Shown here: positions 1 through 10,970 of the stretch, one piece after another
How the letters are laid out: each line of letters begins with the position of its first letter
Numbering within the stretch: position 1 is the first letter of the stretch
Origin: Cyanobium usitatum str. Tous
GTDB lineage: Bacteria > Cyanobacteriota > Cyanobacteriia > PCC-6307 > Cyanobiaceae
Reading direction: 5' to 3'
Assembly: GCF_003011885.1 (NCBI RefSeq)
Contig: NZ_PXXO01000012.1
Coordinates: 18,639 to 82,638 of the forward strand
DNA: 64,000 nucleotides
The notes under the pieces: generated by a model
The model's input: the letters and a program-made list of their open reading frames with translations, nothing else
Told to the model about the DNA's origin: nothing
Databases searched by the model: none
Position numbers and translations under genes: made by a program

Positions 1-1420
<1,420 letters not shown>

Positions 1421-1813
1421 ATGGCTGACCCTCGCCTCGCTGACTCACTCCCTGCCGAATCCCGCCCTGCAGAGACCTTGCTGAAGTCCACCACACGCCA
1501 TGTGCGGCTGTTCACCGCCCGAGTGGAGGACGGCAACCTGCTGCCTGATCCCAGCCAGCTCACCATGGATGTGGATCCCGATAACGAGTTCCTCTGGGAC
1601 GCCCCGGTGCTGGCCAAGGTGCAAGACCACTTCCGCGAGCTGGTGGCCGCCCAAGCCGGCGCCGACCTCACCGAATACAACTTGCGCCAGATCGGTTCGG
1701 AGCTGGAAGGGCTAATTCGCCAGCTACTCCAGGCCGGCGAGCTTCGCTACAACCCGGATGCCCGGGTGCTCAACTTCTCCATGGGCCTGCCCCGCAGCAC
1801 GGAAAGCCTGTGA
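1421..1813 (+). CDS. ndhM: NAD(P)H-quinone oxidoreductase subunit M
   Basis: Oxygenic-photosynthesis-specific subunit of the thylakoid NDH-1 complex (peripheral arm, cyclic electron flow and respiration). The 130-residue protein carries the family signatures [12 protein letters not shown] near residue 22, [11 protein letters not shown] near 50 and a C-terminal [11 protein letters not shown]. The N-terminal 20 or so residues before LLKSTTRH look like a lineage-specific extension, so the true start could be slightly later. It overlaps the next gene by 4 bp (GTGA), implying translational coupling with the DUF3172 protein. Confidence 0.93.
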   Translation: MADPRLADSLPAESRPAETLLKSTTRHVRLFTARVEDGNLLPDPSQLTMDVDPDNEFLWDAPVLAKVQDHFRELVAAQAGADLTEYNLRQIGSELEGLIRQLLQAGELRYNPDARVLNFSMGLPRSTESL

Positions 1814-2496
1814 GCCGCTCCCGCTACAGCTCAGATCGCTACGCCGGTGAGCGCCCGGATGAGGGTCGTCCCCCCGGAGGGCGTTACGCAGAGGATGCCT
1901 ATGAGCGAGGCGGTCGCCGCAATGAGCCCAGGCGGCCGGCCGGGGGCGGCAATAAAGGCGGCCCTGTTGGCAGTGGTCCTGGCGGAAGTGGTCCTGGTGG
2001 CACAGGCCCCTTTCATTTCAACGTGGGCACCCTGGCGATCCTTGCCGGCGTGCTGGTCGTAGGAATCGGCATCGGCACCGCCATCTCCAGCACCACCCAG
2101 GGCGACCAGGGCAACATCGCCAGCAGCCAGCAGCTCGACATGGCGGTGCCCGATCCGGAGTTCTGCCGCCAGTGGGGCGCCAGTGCCTTCGTGATGGACG
2201 TGGAGCTTTACACCACCATGAACCCCAGCTCCAGCTTCGTGACCCAGCCGGAGCTCAAGGCCGGCTGCGTTATTCGCCGGGAAAACTGGAGCGTGTTGCA
2301 GAAGGAAGGAGCCGTAACCAACGAACAGATGCGCCAGTGCAAGCAGCGCATGAACACCTTCGCCTACATCGGCTCAGTGAAAGACAAGCCAATCGTGCGC
2401 TGCGTCTACCAAACAGACACCAGCCAAAACAAATTCCTGACCAAGGGCGTGGCTGATGACACGGTGGGCGTCACCCCCGAAGCCGATCAGTTCTGA
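1810..2496 (+). CDS. DUF3172 family membrane-anchored protein
   Basis: 228-residue protein of unknown function, conserved in cyanobacteria. It has a charged, disordered N-terminus rich in Arg/Tyr/Gly, a short glycine-proline repeat ([12 protein letters not shown]) near residue 60, one membrane segment ([18 protein letters not shown]) near 76-93, and a soluble C-terminal domain with conserved cysteines ([27 protein letters not shown]). It starts at a GTG overlapping the ndhM stop, so it is probably cotranscribed with that NDH-1 gene. Its 3' end overlaps the convergent rbcR gene by 10 bp. Confidence 0.8.
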   Translation: MSRSRYSSDRYAGERPDEGRPPGGRYAEDAYERGGRRNEPRRPAGGGNKGGPVGSGPGGSGPGGTGPFHFNVGTLAILAGVLVVGIGIGTAISSTTQGDQGNIASSQQLDMAVPDPEFCRQWGASAFVMDVELYTTMNPSSSFVTQPELKAGCVIRRENWSVLQKEGAVTNEQMRQCKQRMNTFAYIGSVKDKPIVRCVYQTDTSQNKFLTKGVADDTVGVTPEADQF

Positions 2497-3467
2497 GTGA
2501 GAGCCTCCTGCTGCTGCTGCTGCAACGGCCGGCGCAGGGGGCTATCGGGGCTGGCAAACACGGGCAGAACCTCCTTGCGGAAGGCATCGGCAGCCCGGGA
2601 GCAATAGCGGGCTGGATGGGTGATCAGCTTCAGTTGGCGGCGCACGAGCAGATCGGCCACCTGGGGACGATGCAGGCTGCCAGCCGAGAGCTCCCGCTCA
2701 ATTGAGACCACTGGCAGGAAGGCGGCCCCAAGACCCGACTGAACGGCGTTTTTGATCGCCTCAAAGGAATTGAGCTCCATCTCGATCTTGAGCCGGCCCA
2801 CATCCAGCCCGGAGCGGGCCAACAGCTGGTCAACCATTTTGCGAGTGGTCGACTGGGCATCAAGGCAGACAAAGCCCAGCCGGTAGAGGTCGTCTTTCGT
2901 GAGCTCGGGCAGGCGGGCCAGCGGATGCTTCACCGGCAGCACCAGGGCCAGCTCATCGCTGGCATAGGGCACCACCTGCAGCAGCTCCCCCAATTCAGTG
3001 GGCAGCTCTCCGCCGATGATCGCAAGATCCACCTGGCCATTGGCCACGCTCCAGCCGGTGCGGCGGGTGCTGTGCACCTGCAACTGCACCGCCACTTCGG
3101 GGTACTTCTGCCGAAACAGACCGATCATTCGCGGCATTAAATAAGTGCCGGTGGTCTGGCTGGCGCCAACGATGAGCGAGCCGCCGCGCAGGTTGTGCAG
3201 GTCTTCTAGAGCCCGGCAGGCCTCCTGGCACTGGCTCAGGATTCGGTCGCAGTAGCTGAGCAGCAGGTGGCCGGCCTCGGTGAGCTGGGCCTTGCGCCCG
3301 CCCCGATCAAACAGGCTGACGCTGAGCTGCTTCTCCAGATTCTGAATTTGCAGGCTCACCGCCGGCTGAGTCACGTAAAGGCTGTCTGCGGCCTTCTTGA
3401 AGCTCCCCTCAGAGGCGATGGCCCGCAGGATGCGGAGCTGATCAAGAGTGAAAGGCAGGTCTGCCAT
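2487..3467 (-). CDS. rbcR: LysR-family RuBisCO operon regulator
   Basis: 326-residue LysR-type transcriptional regulator. The N-terminal winged HTH begins [20 protein letters not shown] with [17 protein letters not shown] as recognition region; the effector-binding domain follows from about residue 95. The sequence resembles the cyanobacterial RbcR/plastid Ycf30 group, which controls Calvin-cycle or carbon-concentrating genes in response to metabolites. The C-terminus holds five consecutive Gln encoded by a CTG/CAG run (2509-2523). Which target genes it regulates here cannot be read from the sequence. Confidence 0.82.
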   Translation of the reverse strand: MADLPFTLDQLRILRAIASEGSFKKAADSLYVTQPAVSLQIQNLEKQLSVSLFDRGGRKAQLTEAGHLLLSYCDRILSQCQEACRALEDLHNLRGGSLIVGASQTTGTYLMPRMIGLFRQKYPEVAVQLQVHSTRRTGWSVANGQVDLAIIGGELPTELGELLQVVPYASDELALVLPVKHPLARLPELTKDDLYRLGFVCLDAQSTTRKMVDQLLARSGLDVGRLKIEMELNSFEAIKNAVQSGLGAAFLPVVSIERELSAGSLHRPQVADLLVRRQLKLITHPARYCSRAADAFRKEVLPVFASPDSPLRRPLQQQQQEALTQN

Positions 3468-3571
3468 TGGGTTGCCTGGATCGGCCGGAGCCTGCCAGCT
3501 GGCGAGTACAAAACTCTAGGGGGGAAGCCTGGCAGCGAGAATTAAGAGCTTCACAACTCCCCATCCGACCC

Positions 3572-4309
3572 GTGCCCCCCAGCTCTTTGCACCACAGCAG
3601 CTGGGTAATGCTCGCCCTGTTGCTGGCTTTCGCCGTAATTCACAGCGGGGGAGCCTCGCTGCGGGTGTGGGGCGCAGCAAAAATTGGCGAGCGGGCCTGG
3701 CGGCTGCTGTTTGCCGCGGTGAGCATCCCCTCAGCCGTGGTGGTGATTGGCTACTTCCTGGCCCATCGCTACGACGGGGTGCGCCTCTGGAATCTCCAGG
3801 ACCAGCCTTGGATCGTGCCCGTGGTGTGGGGAGGCACCGCTATCAGCTTTTTGTTTCTTTATCCAGCCACCTACAACCTGCTGGAAATCCCGGCGGTGCT
3901 CAAGCCCCAGGTGCGGCTTTATGCCACCGGCATCATTCGCATCAGCCGCCATCCCCAGGCTGTGGGCCAGGTCCTCTGGTGCGCCACCCACCTGCTCTGG
4001 ATCGGCAGCAGCTTCATGGTGGCCACCTGCGCAGGCCTGATCGCCCACCATCTCTTCGCCATCTGGAATGGCGACCGGCGCCTGGCCAAGCGCTTCGGTA
4101 GCGCCTTTGAGGAGCTGAGGGATAGCACCTCGATCCTTCCCTTTAGAGCGATATTGACCGGCCGCCAGCAGCTGGTTCCCAGCGAATTTCTACGGCCAGC
4201 CCAGCTGGGCATTGCCATTGCCGTAGGGGTGTTTTGGTGGGCCCATCGCTTCATCGGCCTCGGCGCAACGAGCTTCGCTCGCACAGGCTTGGCCCACCTG
4301 CTGGGCTGA
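3572..4309 (+). CDS. NnrU family membrane protein
   Basis: Integral membrane protein of about 245 residues with several hydrophobic segments and the NnrU/isoprenylcysteine-methyltransferase-like motif RISRHPQAVGQVLW. NnrU was named in denitrifiers; its biochemical role in cyanobacteria is not established, although relatives of 15-cis-zeta-carotene isomerase (Z-ISO) belong to this family. That possibility fits the proximity of crtP but is only inference. I chose the GTG at 3572; an upstream ATG at 3467 would overlap the rbcR start, and an ATG at 3608 is the alternative. Confidence 0.75.
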   Translation: MPPSSLHHSSWVMLALLLAFAVIHSGGASLRVWGAAKIGERAWRLLFAAVSIPSAVVVIGYFLAHRYDGVRLWNLQDQPWIVPVVWGGTAISFLFLYPATYNLLEIPAVLKPQVRLYATGIIRISRHPQAVGQVLWCATHLLWIGSSFMVATCAGLIAHHLFAIWNGDRRLAKRFGSAFEELRDSTSILPFRAILTGRQQLVPSEFLRPAQLGIAIAVGVFWWAHRFIGLGATSFARTGLAHLLG

Positions 4310-4410
4310 GTGCTGCTCGCCGCCAAGCTCCCCGCCCATGGGCGAGCCCGCACAGGCCTGGATATGCACCTGTTTGGCTGCCTACACTTGCGCCAACCAG
4401 CTTGCAGCGC

Positions 4411-6429
4411 ATGCCGTCAGCCGCCGAACTCGCCTGGTTGATTCCGGTGCTGCCCCTGGTCGGGGCTTCTATTACCGGTCTGGGGCTGATCAGCTTCAAC
4501 CGCACCGTCAATCGGCTGCGCAAACCAGTGGCCTGGTTGCTGATCAGCTGCGTAGGAGCGGCTGCCGTGCTGAGCTACGCCGTATTGGCCCAGCAACTGG
4601 CGGGTGCACCGCCCACCGAAGTGCTGTTCAACTGGGCCAGCGCCGGCACCTTCAACCTGCAGATGGGCTTCCGGGTGGACGCCCTCGGCGCCGTGATGCT
4701 GTCGTTGGTGACCACCATCGCCGTGCTGGTGATGGTTTATTCCGATGGCTACATGGCCCACGACAAGGGCTATGTGCGCTTTTTCACCTACCTAGCCCTA
4801 TTCAGCAGCTCGATGCTGGGCCTGGTGATCAGCCCCAACCTGCTGGAGATTTATGTGTTCTGGGAGCTGGTGGGCATGTGCTCCTACCTGCTTGTGGGCT
4901 TCTGGTACGACCGCGATGGCGCCGCCAATGCGGCCCAAAAAGCATTTGTGGTGAACCGGGTTGGCGACTTCGGTCTGCTGCTGGGAATCCTGGGTCTGTT
5001 CTGGGCCACTGGCAGCTTCGGCTTTGAGGAAATTGGCAGCCGGCTGCAGGAGGCCGTGGCCGGCGGCAGCGTTTCCAATGCTGCAGCGATCCTGCTGTGC
5101 CTGCTGGTGTTCATGGGACCGATGGCAAAATCGGCCCAATTCCCCCTGCACGTCTGGCTGCCGGATGCAATGGAGGGCCCGACCCCCATTTCCGCCCTGA
5201 TCCACGCGGCAACCATGGTGGCCGCCGGTGTGTTCCTGGTAGCCCGGTTGCAACCCGTTTACGAACCCTTCCCGGCTGTGCAGGCCACGATCGCCGTGGT
5301 GGGAACCATCACCCTGGTGCTTGGGGCTTCGATTGCTCTCACCCAGATGGATCTCAAGAAAGGTCTGGCCTACAGCACCGTTTCCCAGCTCGGTTACATG
5401 ATGCTGGCCATGGGCTGCGGCGCTCCGGTGGCTGGGATGTTCCACCTGGTGACCCACGCCTTCTTCAAGGCCATGCTGTTCCTTGGCTCTGGGTCGGTGA
5501 TCCACGCCATGGAAGAGGTAGTGGGCCATGAGCCCGTGCTCGCCCAGGACATGCGCTTGATGGGTGGGCTGCGCAAACACATGCCGATCACCAGCAGCAC
5601 CTTCCTGATTGGCTGCGTCGCCATCGCCGGCATTCCCCCTTTGGCTGGCTTCTGGAGCAAGGACGAGATCCTCGGCGTGGCCTTTGGTTCATTCCCCGTG
5701 CTCTGGGTGGCTGGCTTCATCACCGCCGGCATGACCGCCTTTTATATGTTCCGCCTCTACTTCCTCACCTTTGAGGGGGAGTTTCGCGGCAATGATCAGG
5801 CCATGCGGGCCCAGCTGCTGGCTGAAGCAGGGAAAACCACCGATGACCAGGGCGATGGCCACGGCGACGACCATGGCCACGCCAGCCATCCCCATGAATC
5901 CGGCTGGCAGATGGCCATGCCCCTGGCCGTCCTGGCCGTGCCCTCTGTGCTGGTAGGCCTGCTGGGCACCCCCTGGAACAGCCGCTTTGGCAACCTGCTC
6001 GACCCCAAGGAGGCGGCCGAGGTGGCGGAACACTTCAGCTGGAGTGAATTCCTGCCCCTAGCCGGAGCCTCCGTTGGCATCTCCATCGCCGGCATAACCG
6101 TGGCCGTGCTGGCCTACGCGCTGCACAAAATCGATCTGGGCAAAGCCGTAGCCGCTCGCTTCCCGGCACTTAATGCTTTCCTGGCCAATAAGTGGTATCT
6201 CGATGCGATCAACGACAAGTTGTTCGTGCAGGGCAGCCGCAAACTGGCCCGCCAGGTGCTGGAGGTTGATTCCAAGGTTGTTGATGGGGTCGTAAACCTC
6301 ACCGGCCTGGTGACCCTGGGCAGCGGCGAGGGGCTCAAATACTTCGAAACCGGCCGGGCCCAGTTCTATGCCCTGATCGTGTTTGGCGGTGTCATCGCCC
6401 TGGTTGTTCTGTTCGGCTCGCTGGGCTGA
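4411..6429 (+). CDS. ndhF: NAD(P)H-quinone oxidoreductase subunit 5 (NdhF1)
   Basis: Large antiporter-like membrane subunit at the distal arm of NDH-1. The 672-residue product has 14 or more hydrophobic segments, the Mrp/NuoL signatures YVFWELVGMCSYLLVGFW and HVWLPDAMEGPTPISALIHA, and a His/Asp-rich loop (GDGHGDDHGHASHPHESG) near residue 490. The long lateral-helix C-terminus is present. Start at the ATG of MPSAAELAWLIP, which matches family length; the frame is open upstream without family similarity. It pairs with ndhD downstream as the NDH-1L respiratory/cyclic-flow set. Confidence 0.95.
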   Translation: MPSAAELAWLIPVLPLVGASITGLGLISFNRTVNRLRKPVAWLLISCVGAAAVLSYAVLAQQLAGAPPTEVLFNWASAGTFNLQMGFRVDALGAVMLSLVTTIAVLVMVYSDGYMAHDKGYVRFFTYLALFSSSMLGLVISPNLLEIYVFWELVGMCSYLLVGFWYDRDGAANAAQKAFVVNRVGDFGLLLGILGLFWATGSFGFEEIGSRLQEAVAGGSVSNAAAILLCLLVFMGPMAKSAQFPLHVWLPDAMEGPTPISALIHAATMVAAGVFLVARLQPVYEPFPAVQATIAVVGTITLVLGASIALTQMDLKKGLAYSTVSQLGYMMLAMGCGAPVAGMFHLVTHAFFKAMLFLGSGSVIHAMEEVVGHEPVLAQDMRLMGGLRKHMPITSSTFLIGCVAIAGIPPLAGFWSKDEILGVAFGSFPVLWVAGFITAGMTAFYMFRLYFLTFEGEFRGNDQAMRAQLLAEAGKTTDDQGDGHGDDHGHASHPHESGWQMAMPLAVLAVPSVLVGLLGTPWNSRFGNLLDPKEAAEVAEHFSWSEFLPLAGASVGISIAGITVAVLAYALHKIDLGKAVAARFPALNAFLANKWYLDAINDKLFVQGSRKLARQVLEVDSKVVDGVVNLTGLVTLGSGEGLKYFETGRAQFYALIVFGGVIALVVLFGSLG

Positions 6430-6445
6430 TCGGTTCGGCCGTTAC

Positions 6446-6460
6446 GCCCGCTGCGCGGGC
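6446..6460 (+). terminator. GC hairpin after ndhF
   Basis: GCCCGC (6446-6451), loop TGC, GCGGGC (6455-6460), beginning 17 bp after the ndhF stop codon. No T-run follows, so it could be a weak or factor-dependent terminator, or a 3'-end stabiliser of the ndhF message. Confidence 0.35.
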
Positions 6461-6572
6461 AACACGGCCTCGGCCGCTCAGCCAAGCGAGCCTCACACCG
6501 CGCGCGATTACCCTGCCGCACCAGCGAGCCTCAAGCCGCGCGACCGCCTTCCCTGCCTCGCGACAACGCCTG

Positions 6573-6641
6573 CGCCCGCCCTTGGCTGATCCCCAGGCGT
6601 AAGCGCGTAGCGCGTGCCTGGGGATCAGCCAAGGGCGGGCG
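6573..6641. repeat. 26-bp perfect inverted repeat (long hairpin)
   Basis: Left arm 6573-6598 and right arm 6616-6641 are exact reverse complements over 26 bp, separated by 17 bp. The loop itself contains GCGC-GTA-GCGC, which can extend the structure. There is no T-run on either side and no coding potential. It could be a bidirectional terminator-like or mRNA-processing hairpin, a REP-like element or a remnant of a non-autonomous mobile element. Confidence 0.85.
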
Positions 6642-6731
6642 TGAGGCACAACTCTGTGTGACATCCCCCATCAGCAGAGTGCCGGGCCCGACTGCATTTC
6701 TACACTCCGGGCAAACGGTGAGGCCTGGTTC

Positions 6732-8312
6732 GTGCCCTTCCCATGGTTGAGCGCGTCGATCCTTTTCCCGATCGCAGCGGCCCTGGTAATTCCTTTCATT
6801 CCCGATGCCGGCGACGGCAAGCGGATTCGCTGGTATGCCCTTGGCATCACCCTGATCACCTTCTTGATCACCGTGGGGGCCTACCTCAACGGCTATGACC
6901 CGGCGGTCGAAGGACTGCAGCTGGTGGAGCGGGTTCAGTGGCTACCCAGCCTGGGGCTGGCCTGGTCGGTGGGGGCAGACGGCATCTCGATGCCCCTGAT
7001 CCTGCTTACCAGCTTCATCACCTCCCTGGCGGCTCTGGCGGCCTGGCCGGTGACCTTCAAGCCCAAGCTCTTTTATTTCCTGCTGCTGCTCATGGATGGC
7101 GGCCAGATCGCCGTGTTCGCCGTGCAGGACATGCTGCTGTTCTTCCTGGCCTGGGAGCTGGAGCTGTTGCCGGTGTATCTGCTGCTGGCTATCTGGGGCG
7201 GCAAAAAGCGTCAGTACGCAGCCACCAAATTCATCCTCTACACAGCCGGTAGCTCCCTGTTCATTTTGGTGGTGGGCCTGGCGATGGCCTTCTACGGCGG
7301 TGGCACCCCCAGCTTTGAGTACACGGACCTGATGGCCAAGGACTTCTCAACGAAGTTCCAGCTATTCGCCTACGCAGGCCTGCTGATCGCCTTTGGGGTG
7401 AAGCTGCCGATTGTGCCCCTGCACACCTGGCTGCCCGATGCCCACGGCGAGGCCACGGCTCCGGTGCACATGCTGCTGGCTGGCATCTTGCTGAAGATGG
7501 GGGGCTACGCCTTGCTGCGCTTCAACGTGCAGCTGCTCCCCGAGGGGCATGCCCAATTTGCGCCGCTGCTGGTGGTGCTGGGGGTGGTGAACATCATCTA
7601 CGCCGCCCTCACCTCGTTTGCCCAGCGCAACCTCAAACGCAAGATCGCTTACAGCTCGATCAGCCACATGGGCTTCGTGCTGATCGGCATCGGCAGCTTC
7701 AGTGCCCTTGGCACCAGCGGCGCCATGTTGCAAATGATCAGCCACGGCCTGATCGGAGCCAGCCTGTTCTTCCTGGTGGGCGCCACCTACGACCGCACCC
7801 ACACCCTCCAGCTCGACGACATGGGCGGAGTTGGCCAGAAAATGCGCAAGATGTTTGCGCTGTGGACTATCTGCTCCCTGGCCTCCCTTGCCCTACCAGG
7901 CATGAGCGGCTTTGTGTCCGAGCTGATGGTGTTCACGGGCTTCGTGACCAGCGAGGCCTATTCGCTCAGCTTCCGCATCGTGATGGCGGCTCTAGCGGCG
8001 GTGGGCGTGATCCTCACCCCGGTGTACCTGCTCTCGATGCTGCGGGAAATCTTCTTCGGCAAGGAAAACGCTGAGCTCGCCTCCCACACGCACCTGGTGG
8101 ATGCGGAGCCCCGGGAGATCTACGTGATCAGCTGTCTGCTGGTGCCGATCGTGGGCATCGGCCTCTACCCCCGGGTGATGACCGACACCTACCGGGCTTC
8201 GATCGAGGCCCTTGTGCAACGGGAGACCACCGCCCTGGCCAAGGTGATTCAGCCGCCGCCGGGCGATCTGATTCGCCAACCGCTGCTTTCGGCGCCAGCC
8301 CTGCCGGCCTGA
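6732..8312 (+). CDS. ndhD: NAD(P)H-quinone oxidoreductase subunit 4 (NdhD1)
   Basis: 526-residue antiporter-like proton-pumping subunit of thylakoid NDH-1. Signatures include [40 protein letters not shown] and [16 protein letters not shown], with about 14 hydrophobic segments. It starts with GTG ([12 protein letters not shown] follows). Sequence is of the NdhD1 type that pairs with NdhF1, consistent with its position 300 bp downstream of ndhF. The CO2-uptake type D3/D4 is less likely because no ndhF3/cupA neighbours are present. Confidence 0.94.
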   Translation: MPFPWLSASILFPIAAALVIPFIPDAGDGKRIRWYALGITLITFLITVGAYLNGYDPAVEGLQLVERVQWLPSLGLAWSVGADGISMPLILLTSFITSLAALAAWPVTFKPKLFYFLLLLMDGGQIAVFAVQDMLLFFLAWELELLPVYLLLAIWGGKKRQYAATKFILYTAGSSLFILVVGLAMAFYGGGTPSFEYTDLMAKDFSTKFQLFAYAGLLIAFGVKLPIVPLHTWLPDAHGEATAPVHMLLAGILLKMGGYALLRFNVQLLPEGHAQFAPLLVVLGVVNIIYAALTSFAQRNLKRKIAYSSISHMGFVLIGIGSFSALGTSGAMLQMISHGLIGASLFFLVGATYDRTHTLQLDDMGGVGQKMRKMFALWTICSLASLALPGMSGFVSELMVFTGFVTSEAYSLSFRIVMAALAAVGVILTPVYLLSMLREIFFGKENAELASHTHLVDAEPREIYVISCLLVPIVGIGLYPRVMTDTYRASIEALVQRETTALAKVIQPPPGDLIRQPLLSAPALPA

Positions 8313-8391
8313 TCCGCCGCCCTGGGTAACAAAACTGTGCAGATAGCCCGCGGTGGGTTCACCCCTGGGTTGGCCTAATTACGCTCCTGAG

Positions 8392-8781
8392 ATGAAACAG
8401 CTGAACTTTCTGCTGATCTTCAGCTTTGGCCTAGCCATGGTGATGTTCACCCTGGAGAACACAGCCCCCACCACGGTCCACTTCCTGCCAGGACTGAGCG
8501 GCACCCTGCCCCTAGCCGCCCTGCTGCTCCTAGTTGGCGGCATCGGCGCCACCGCTGCCTGGGTGTTTGCGGTGTGGACCGGGGTGGTGCGCAAGGTGGA
8601 AACGGTGCAGAGCCAGGGCGAATTCGCCGCCCAACAGGTGCGCATCCAGGAGCTGGAAAACGACCTGCAGCGCTACCGAGCCACGGTGGATGCCCAGCTG
8701 GGGCTGCTGCCAGCGGCCGGGCAAAGCTCGGCTCCCACCAGTCCCGATGCCGACGAAGCCGTGACCGTGTCAGTTGGCTGA
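8392..8781 (+). CDS. LapA-domain (DUF1049) small membrane protein
   Basis: 129-residue protein starting MKQLNFLLIFSFGLAMVMF, with two N-terminal membrane helices separated by a loop containing ENTAPTTVHFLPG, then a coiled-coil-like tail (VQSQGEFAAQQVRIQELEND). This topology and the first-helix/NTxPV-like loop match the LapA/DUF1049 family of lipopolysaccharide assembly proteins; role in cyanobacteria is unknown. The ATG is 79 bp after ndhD. An in-frame upstream start at 8353 is possible but adds residues without family character. Confidence 0.72.
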   Translation: MKQLNFLLIFSFGLAMVMFTLENTAPTTVHFLPGLSGTLPLAALLLLVGGIGATAAWVFAVWTGVVRKVETVQSQGEFAAQQVRIQELENDLQRYRATVDAQLGLLPAAGQSSAPTSPDADEAVTVSVG

Positions 8782-8874
8782 CCCCAGCGGTGGTGCTTTG
8801 GCAGGGGTGCTGGTGCGAAATGGCCAGCACCGGTAGCGTGCGGCCAATGACTCAGCGGAGGCCTCGGGGCACCA

Positions 8875-9765
8875 TTGGCTGAAGGAGGCGCAAGATTGGC
8901 CATACGCCTGCTCCAGGATGCGGCAGAGCGGGGCGATATCGACCCATGGGATGTGGACGTGATCGCCGTGGTGGATGGTTTTCTCGACCAGCTGCGCCAG
9001 CGCATTGAGGTGCCCCGCCTGGTGGTAGCAAACGCTCCAAGCCGGGGCGGCAGCTACGAACAGGACCTGGCTGAAGCCAGTGAGGCCTTTTTGGCAGCCT
9101 CGGTGTTGGTGAGCCTCAAAGCCGAGGTGCTGGAAGCGGCCACCTTTGCGCAGGAAGCTCCAGACCAGGACGACATCGGCTTTGATTTCGATGCCGATGG
9201 CCAAGGCTGGCTGGTGAACCCCGCCCTGGCCCTGCCTCAGCGACCGGAAAGGCACCTCTGGCGCCGGCCCGTAGCGCCGCCACCCCTGCAACGACCGGTG
9301 ACCCTGGGGGAATTGATCCGCCAGCTCGAGGACATCGCCGAGCGACTCGAAGCGGACGAGGGTCGGATTCGGCCGCGCCACCGCCCTAAGCGCTACAGCG
9401 AAAGGGCCGCGATTGAGCAGGTGGCGGCCCTGGCGCACCGCGAGAAGTTGCCGGAAACCACCGCTGCTCTCAGCCATTTTTTACTTAGCTGGGATCCAGC
9501 CCACGCCTGGGCCGGCTTCAACGAGCTGGTGCAGGACTGGGCTGCCCACGTGGAAGCCAAGGCTGCGGACGCCGAGCTGGACCGGGACCGGGTGGGGGTT
9601 TTCTGGGCTCTGTTGTTTCTCTGCCACCAGGGCAAGGTGGAACTCGACCAGCAGGGCGGGCTGTTTGGCCCTCTGCACCTGCGGCGCCTGCTCCATCCTG
9701 GCGAGACCCGCCAACTGCCCCTGGTGCCAGCCCTCGGTGCGGCGGAGCAGGCGCTGGCGGCTTAA
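8875..9765 (+). CDS. scpA: Segregation and condensation protein A
   Basis: Kleisin subunit of the SMC-ScpAB condensin complex, which organises and segregates the chromosome. The N-terminal block GDIDPWDVDVIAVVDGFLDQ and the following helical region binding the SMC neck are typical; the C-terminal winged helix covers roughly residues 220-290. Two TTG starts compete: 8875 and 8896; the second has a GGAGG at 8884-8888 with good spacing. The ATG at 8847 is in another frame and closes quickly. Confidence 0.8.
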   Translation: MAEGGARLAIRLLQDAAERGDIDPWDVDVIAVVDGFLDQLRQRIEVPRLVVANAPSRGGSYEQDLAEASEAFLAASVLVSLKAEVLEAATFAQEAPDQDDIGFDFDADGQGWLVNPALALPQRPERHLWRRPVAPPPLQRPVTLGELIRQLEDIAERLEADEGRIRPRHRPKRYSERAAIEQVAALAHREKLPETTAALSHFLLSWDPAHAWAGFNELVQDWAAHVEAKAADAELDRDRVGVFWALLFLCHQGKVELDQQGGLFGPLHLRRLLHPGETRQLPLVPALGAAEQALAA

Positions 9766-9788
9766 GCAGTAGGTCTAAGCTTGCGCCC

Positions 9789-10970
9789 ATGAAGGCGATG
9801 ATCCTGGCTGCTGGCAAGGGAACACGGGTGCGGCCCATTACGCACACGATCCCCAAGCCGATGATCCCCATCCTGCAAAAACCCGTGATGGAGTTTCTGC
9901 TGGAGCTGCTGCGGGAGCACGGGTTCACCGAAATCATGGTGAACGTCTCCCACCTAGCTGAGGAGATCGAGAACTACTTCCGCGATGGTCAGCGCTTCGG
10001 TGTTGAAATCGCCTACAGCTTTGAAGGCCGCATCGAAGACGGTGAGCTGATCGGCGACGCGATGGGATCGGCAGGAGGGCTGAAGAAGATCCAGAATTTC
10101 CAGCGCTTCTTCGACGACACCTTTGTGGTGCTTTGCGGTGATGCCCTGATCGACCTTGATCTGAGCGAAGCGGTGTGTCGCCATAAGGCCAAGGGCGCCA
10201 TGGCCAGCATGATCACCAAGCGAGTTCCCAAGGATCAGGTGAGCAGTTATGGCGTGGTCGTCACAGACGACGACGGCAGGGTGCGTTCCTTCCAGGAAAA
10301 GCCGGCGGTTGATGAGGCCGCCAGCGACATGATCAACACCGGCATTTATATCTTCGAGCCAGAGGTGCTCGACTTTGTGCCAAGCAACCAGCCCTTCGAT
10401 ATCGGCTCAGACCTATTTCCCAAGCTGGTGCAGGCCGGCGCAGCTTTCTACGCCCTGCCGATGGAGTTTGAATGGGTTGATATCGGCAAGGTGCCGGATT
10501 ACTGGCAGGCAATCCGCAGTGTTTTGCAGGGCCAGGTGCGTCAGGTTCAGATCCCTGGCAAGGAAGTGAGGCCAGGGGTATTTGCCGGCCTCAACGTGGC
10601 TGCTGACTGGGATCAGATCAATATCACGGGCCCAATTTATGTGGGCGGCATGACTCGCATTGAAAACGGCGCCACAATTATTGGCCCAGCGATGATTGGC
10701 CCCAATTGCCACATCTGCGAAGGGGCCACAATCGACAACTCGATCATCTTTGACTACTCCCGCATCGGGGCCGGAGTGCGTCTGGTTGAGAAGCTGGTGT
10801 TTGGCCGCTACTGCGTTGACCGCAACGGCGACCACTTCGACCTGCAGGAGGCCGCCCTCGACTGGCTGATCACCGATGTGCGCCGGCAGGATGTGTTGTC
10901 GCCATCGCCGCAGCAGAAGGCAATGGCCGAACTACTGGGCACCGATCTTGCCCTGAGCAACTCTAACTAG
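9789..10970 (+). CDS. NDP-sugar pyrophosphorylase / nucleotidyltransferase
   Basis: 393-residue sugar-1-phosphate nucleotidyltransferase. The N-terminal catalytic domain opens with LAAGKGTRVRPITHTIPKPM, the nucleotide-binding signature with catalytic Arg/Lys, and has FVVLCGDALIDLDL as the metal site. A left-handed beta-helix with hexapeptide-like repeats (NGATIIGPAMIGPNCHICEG) follows from about residue 270. Closest types are mannose-1-phosphate guanylyl- and glucose-1-phosphate nucleotidyltransferases; the substrate cannot be fixed from sequence. Its stop overlaps the convergent metF by 4 bp. Confidence 0.82.
   Translation: MKAMILAAGKGTRVRPITHTIPKPMIPILQKPVMEFLLELLREHGFTEIMVNVSHLAEEIENYFRDGQRFGVEIAYSFEGRIEDGELIGDAMGSAGGLKKIQNFQRFFDDTFVVLCGDALIDLDLSEAVCRHKAKGAMASMITKRVPKDQVSSYGVVVTDDDGRVRSFQEKPAVDEAASDMINTGIYIFEPEVLDFVPSNQPFDIGSDLFPKLVQAGAAFYALPMEFEWVDIGKVPDYWQAIRSVLQGQVRQVQIPGKEVRPGVFAGLNVAADWDQINITGPIYVGGMTRIENGATIIGPAMIGPNCHICEGATIDNSIIFDYSRIGAGVRLVEKLVFGRYCVDRNGDHFDLQEAALDWLITDVRRQDVLSPSPQQKAMAELLGTDLALSNSN

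Larger units (their letters stand above)
6430..6731. other. ndhF-ndhD intergenic region, 302 bp, structured
   Basis: No gene is supported here. It contains a short GC hairpin just after the ndhF stop, two imperfect direct copies of a segment beginning AGCGAGCCTCA (from about 6485 and 6523, about 35 bp each, sharing CCGCGCG and CCCTGCC), and a long perfect inverted repeat. The last 50 bp before ndhD should hold its leader; no clear promoter is visible. Confidence 0.6.

Noticed and set aside
2509..2523. CTG trinucleotide run as a regulatory repeat
   Set aside because: It lies within the rbcR coding region as five Gln codons near the C-terminus; short and probably harmless.
4798..5580. Long open frame antisense to ndhF (260 codons)
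   Set aside because: His/Gln-rich, low-complexity product typical of an antisense shadow of a GC-rich membrane gene; no start signal or family.
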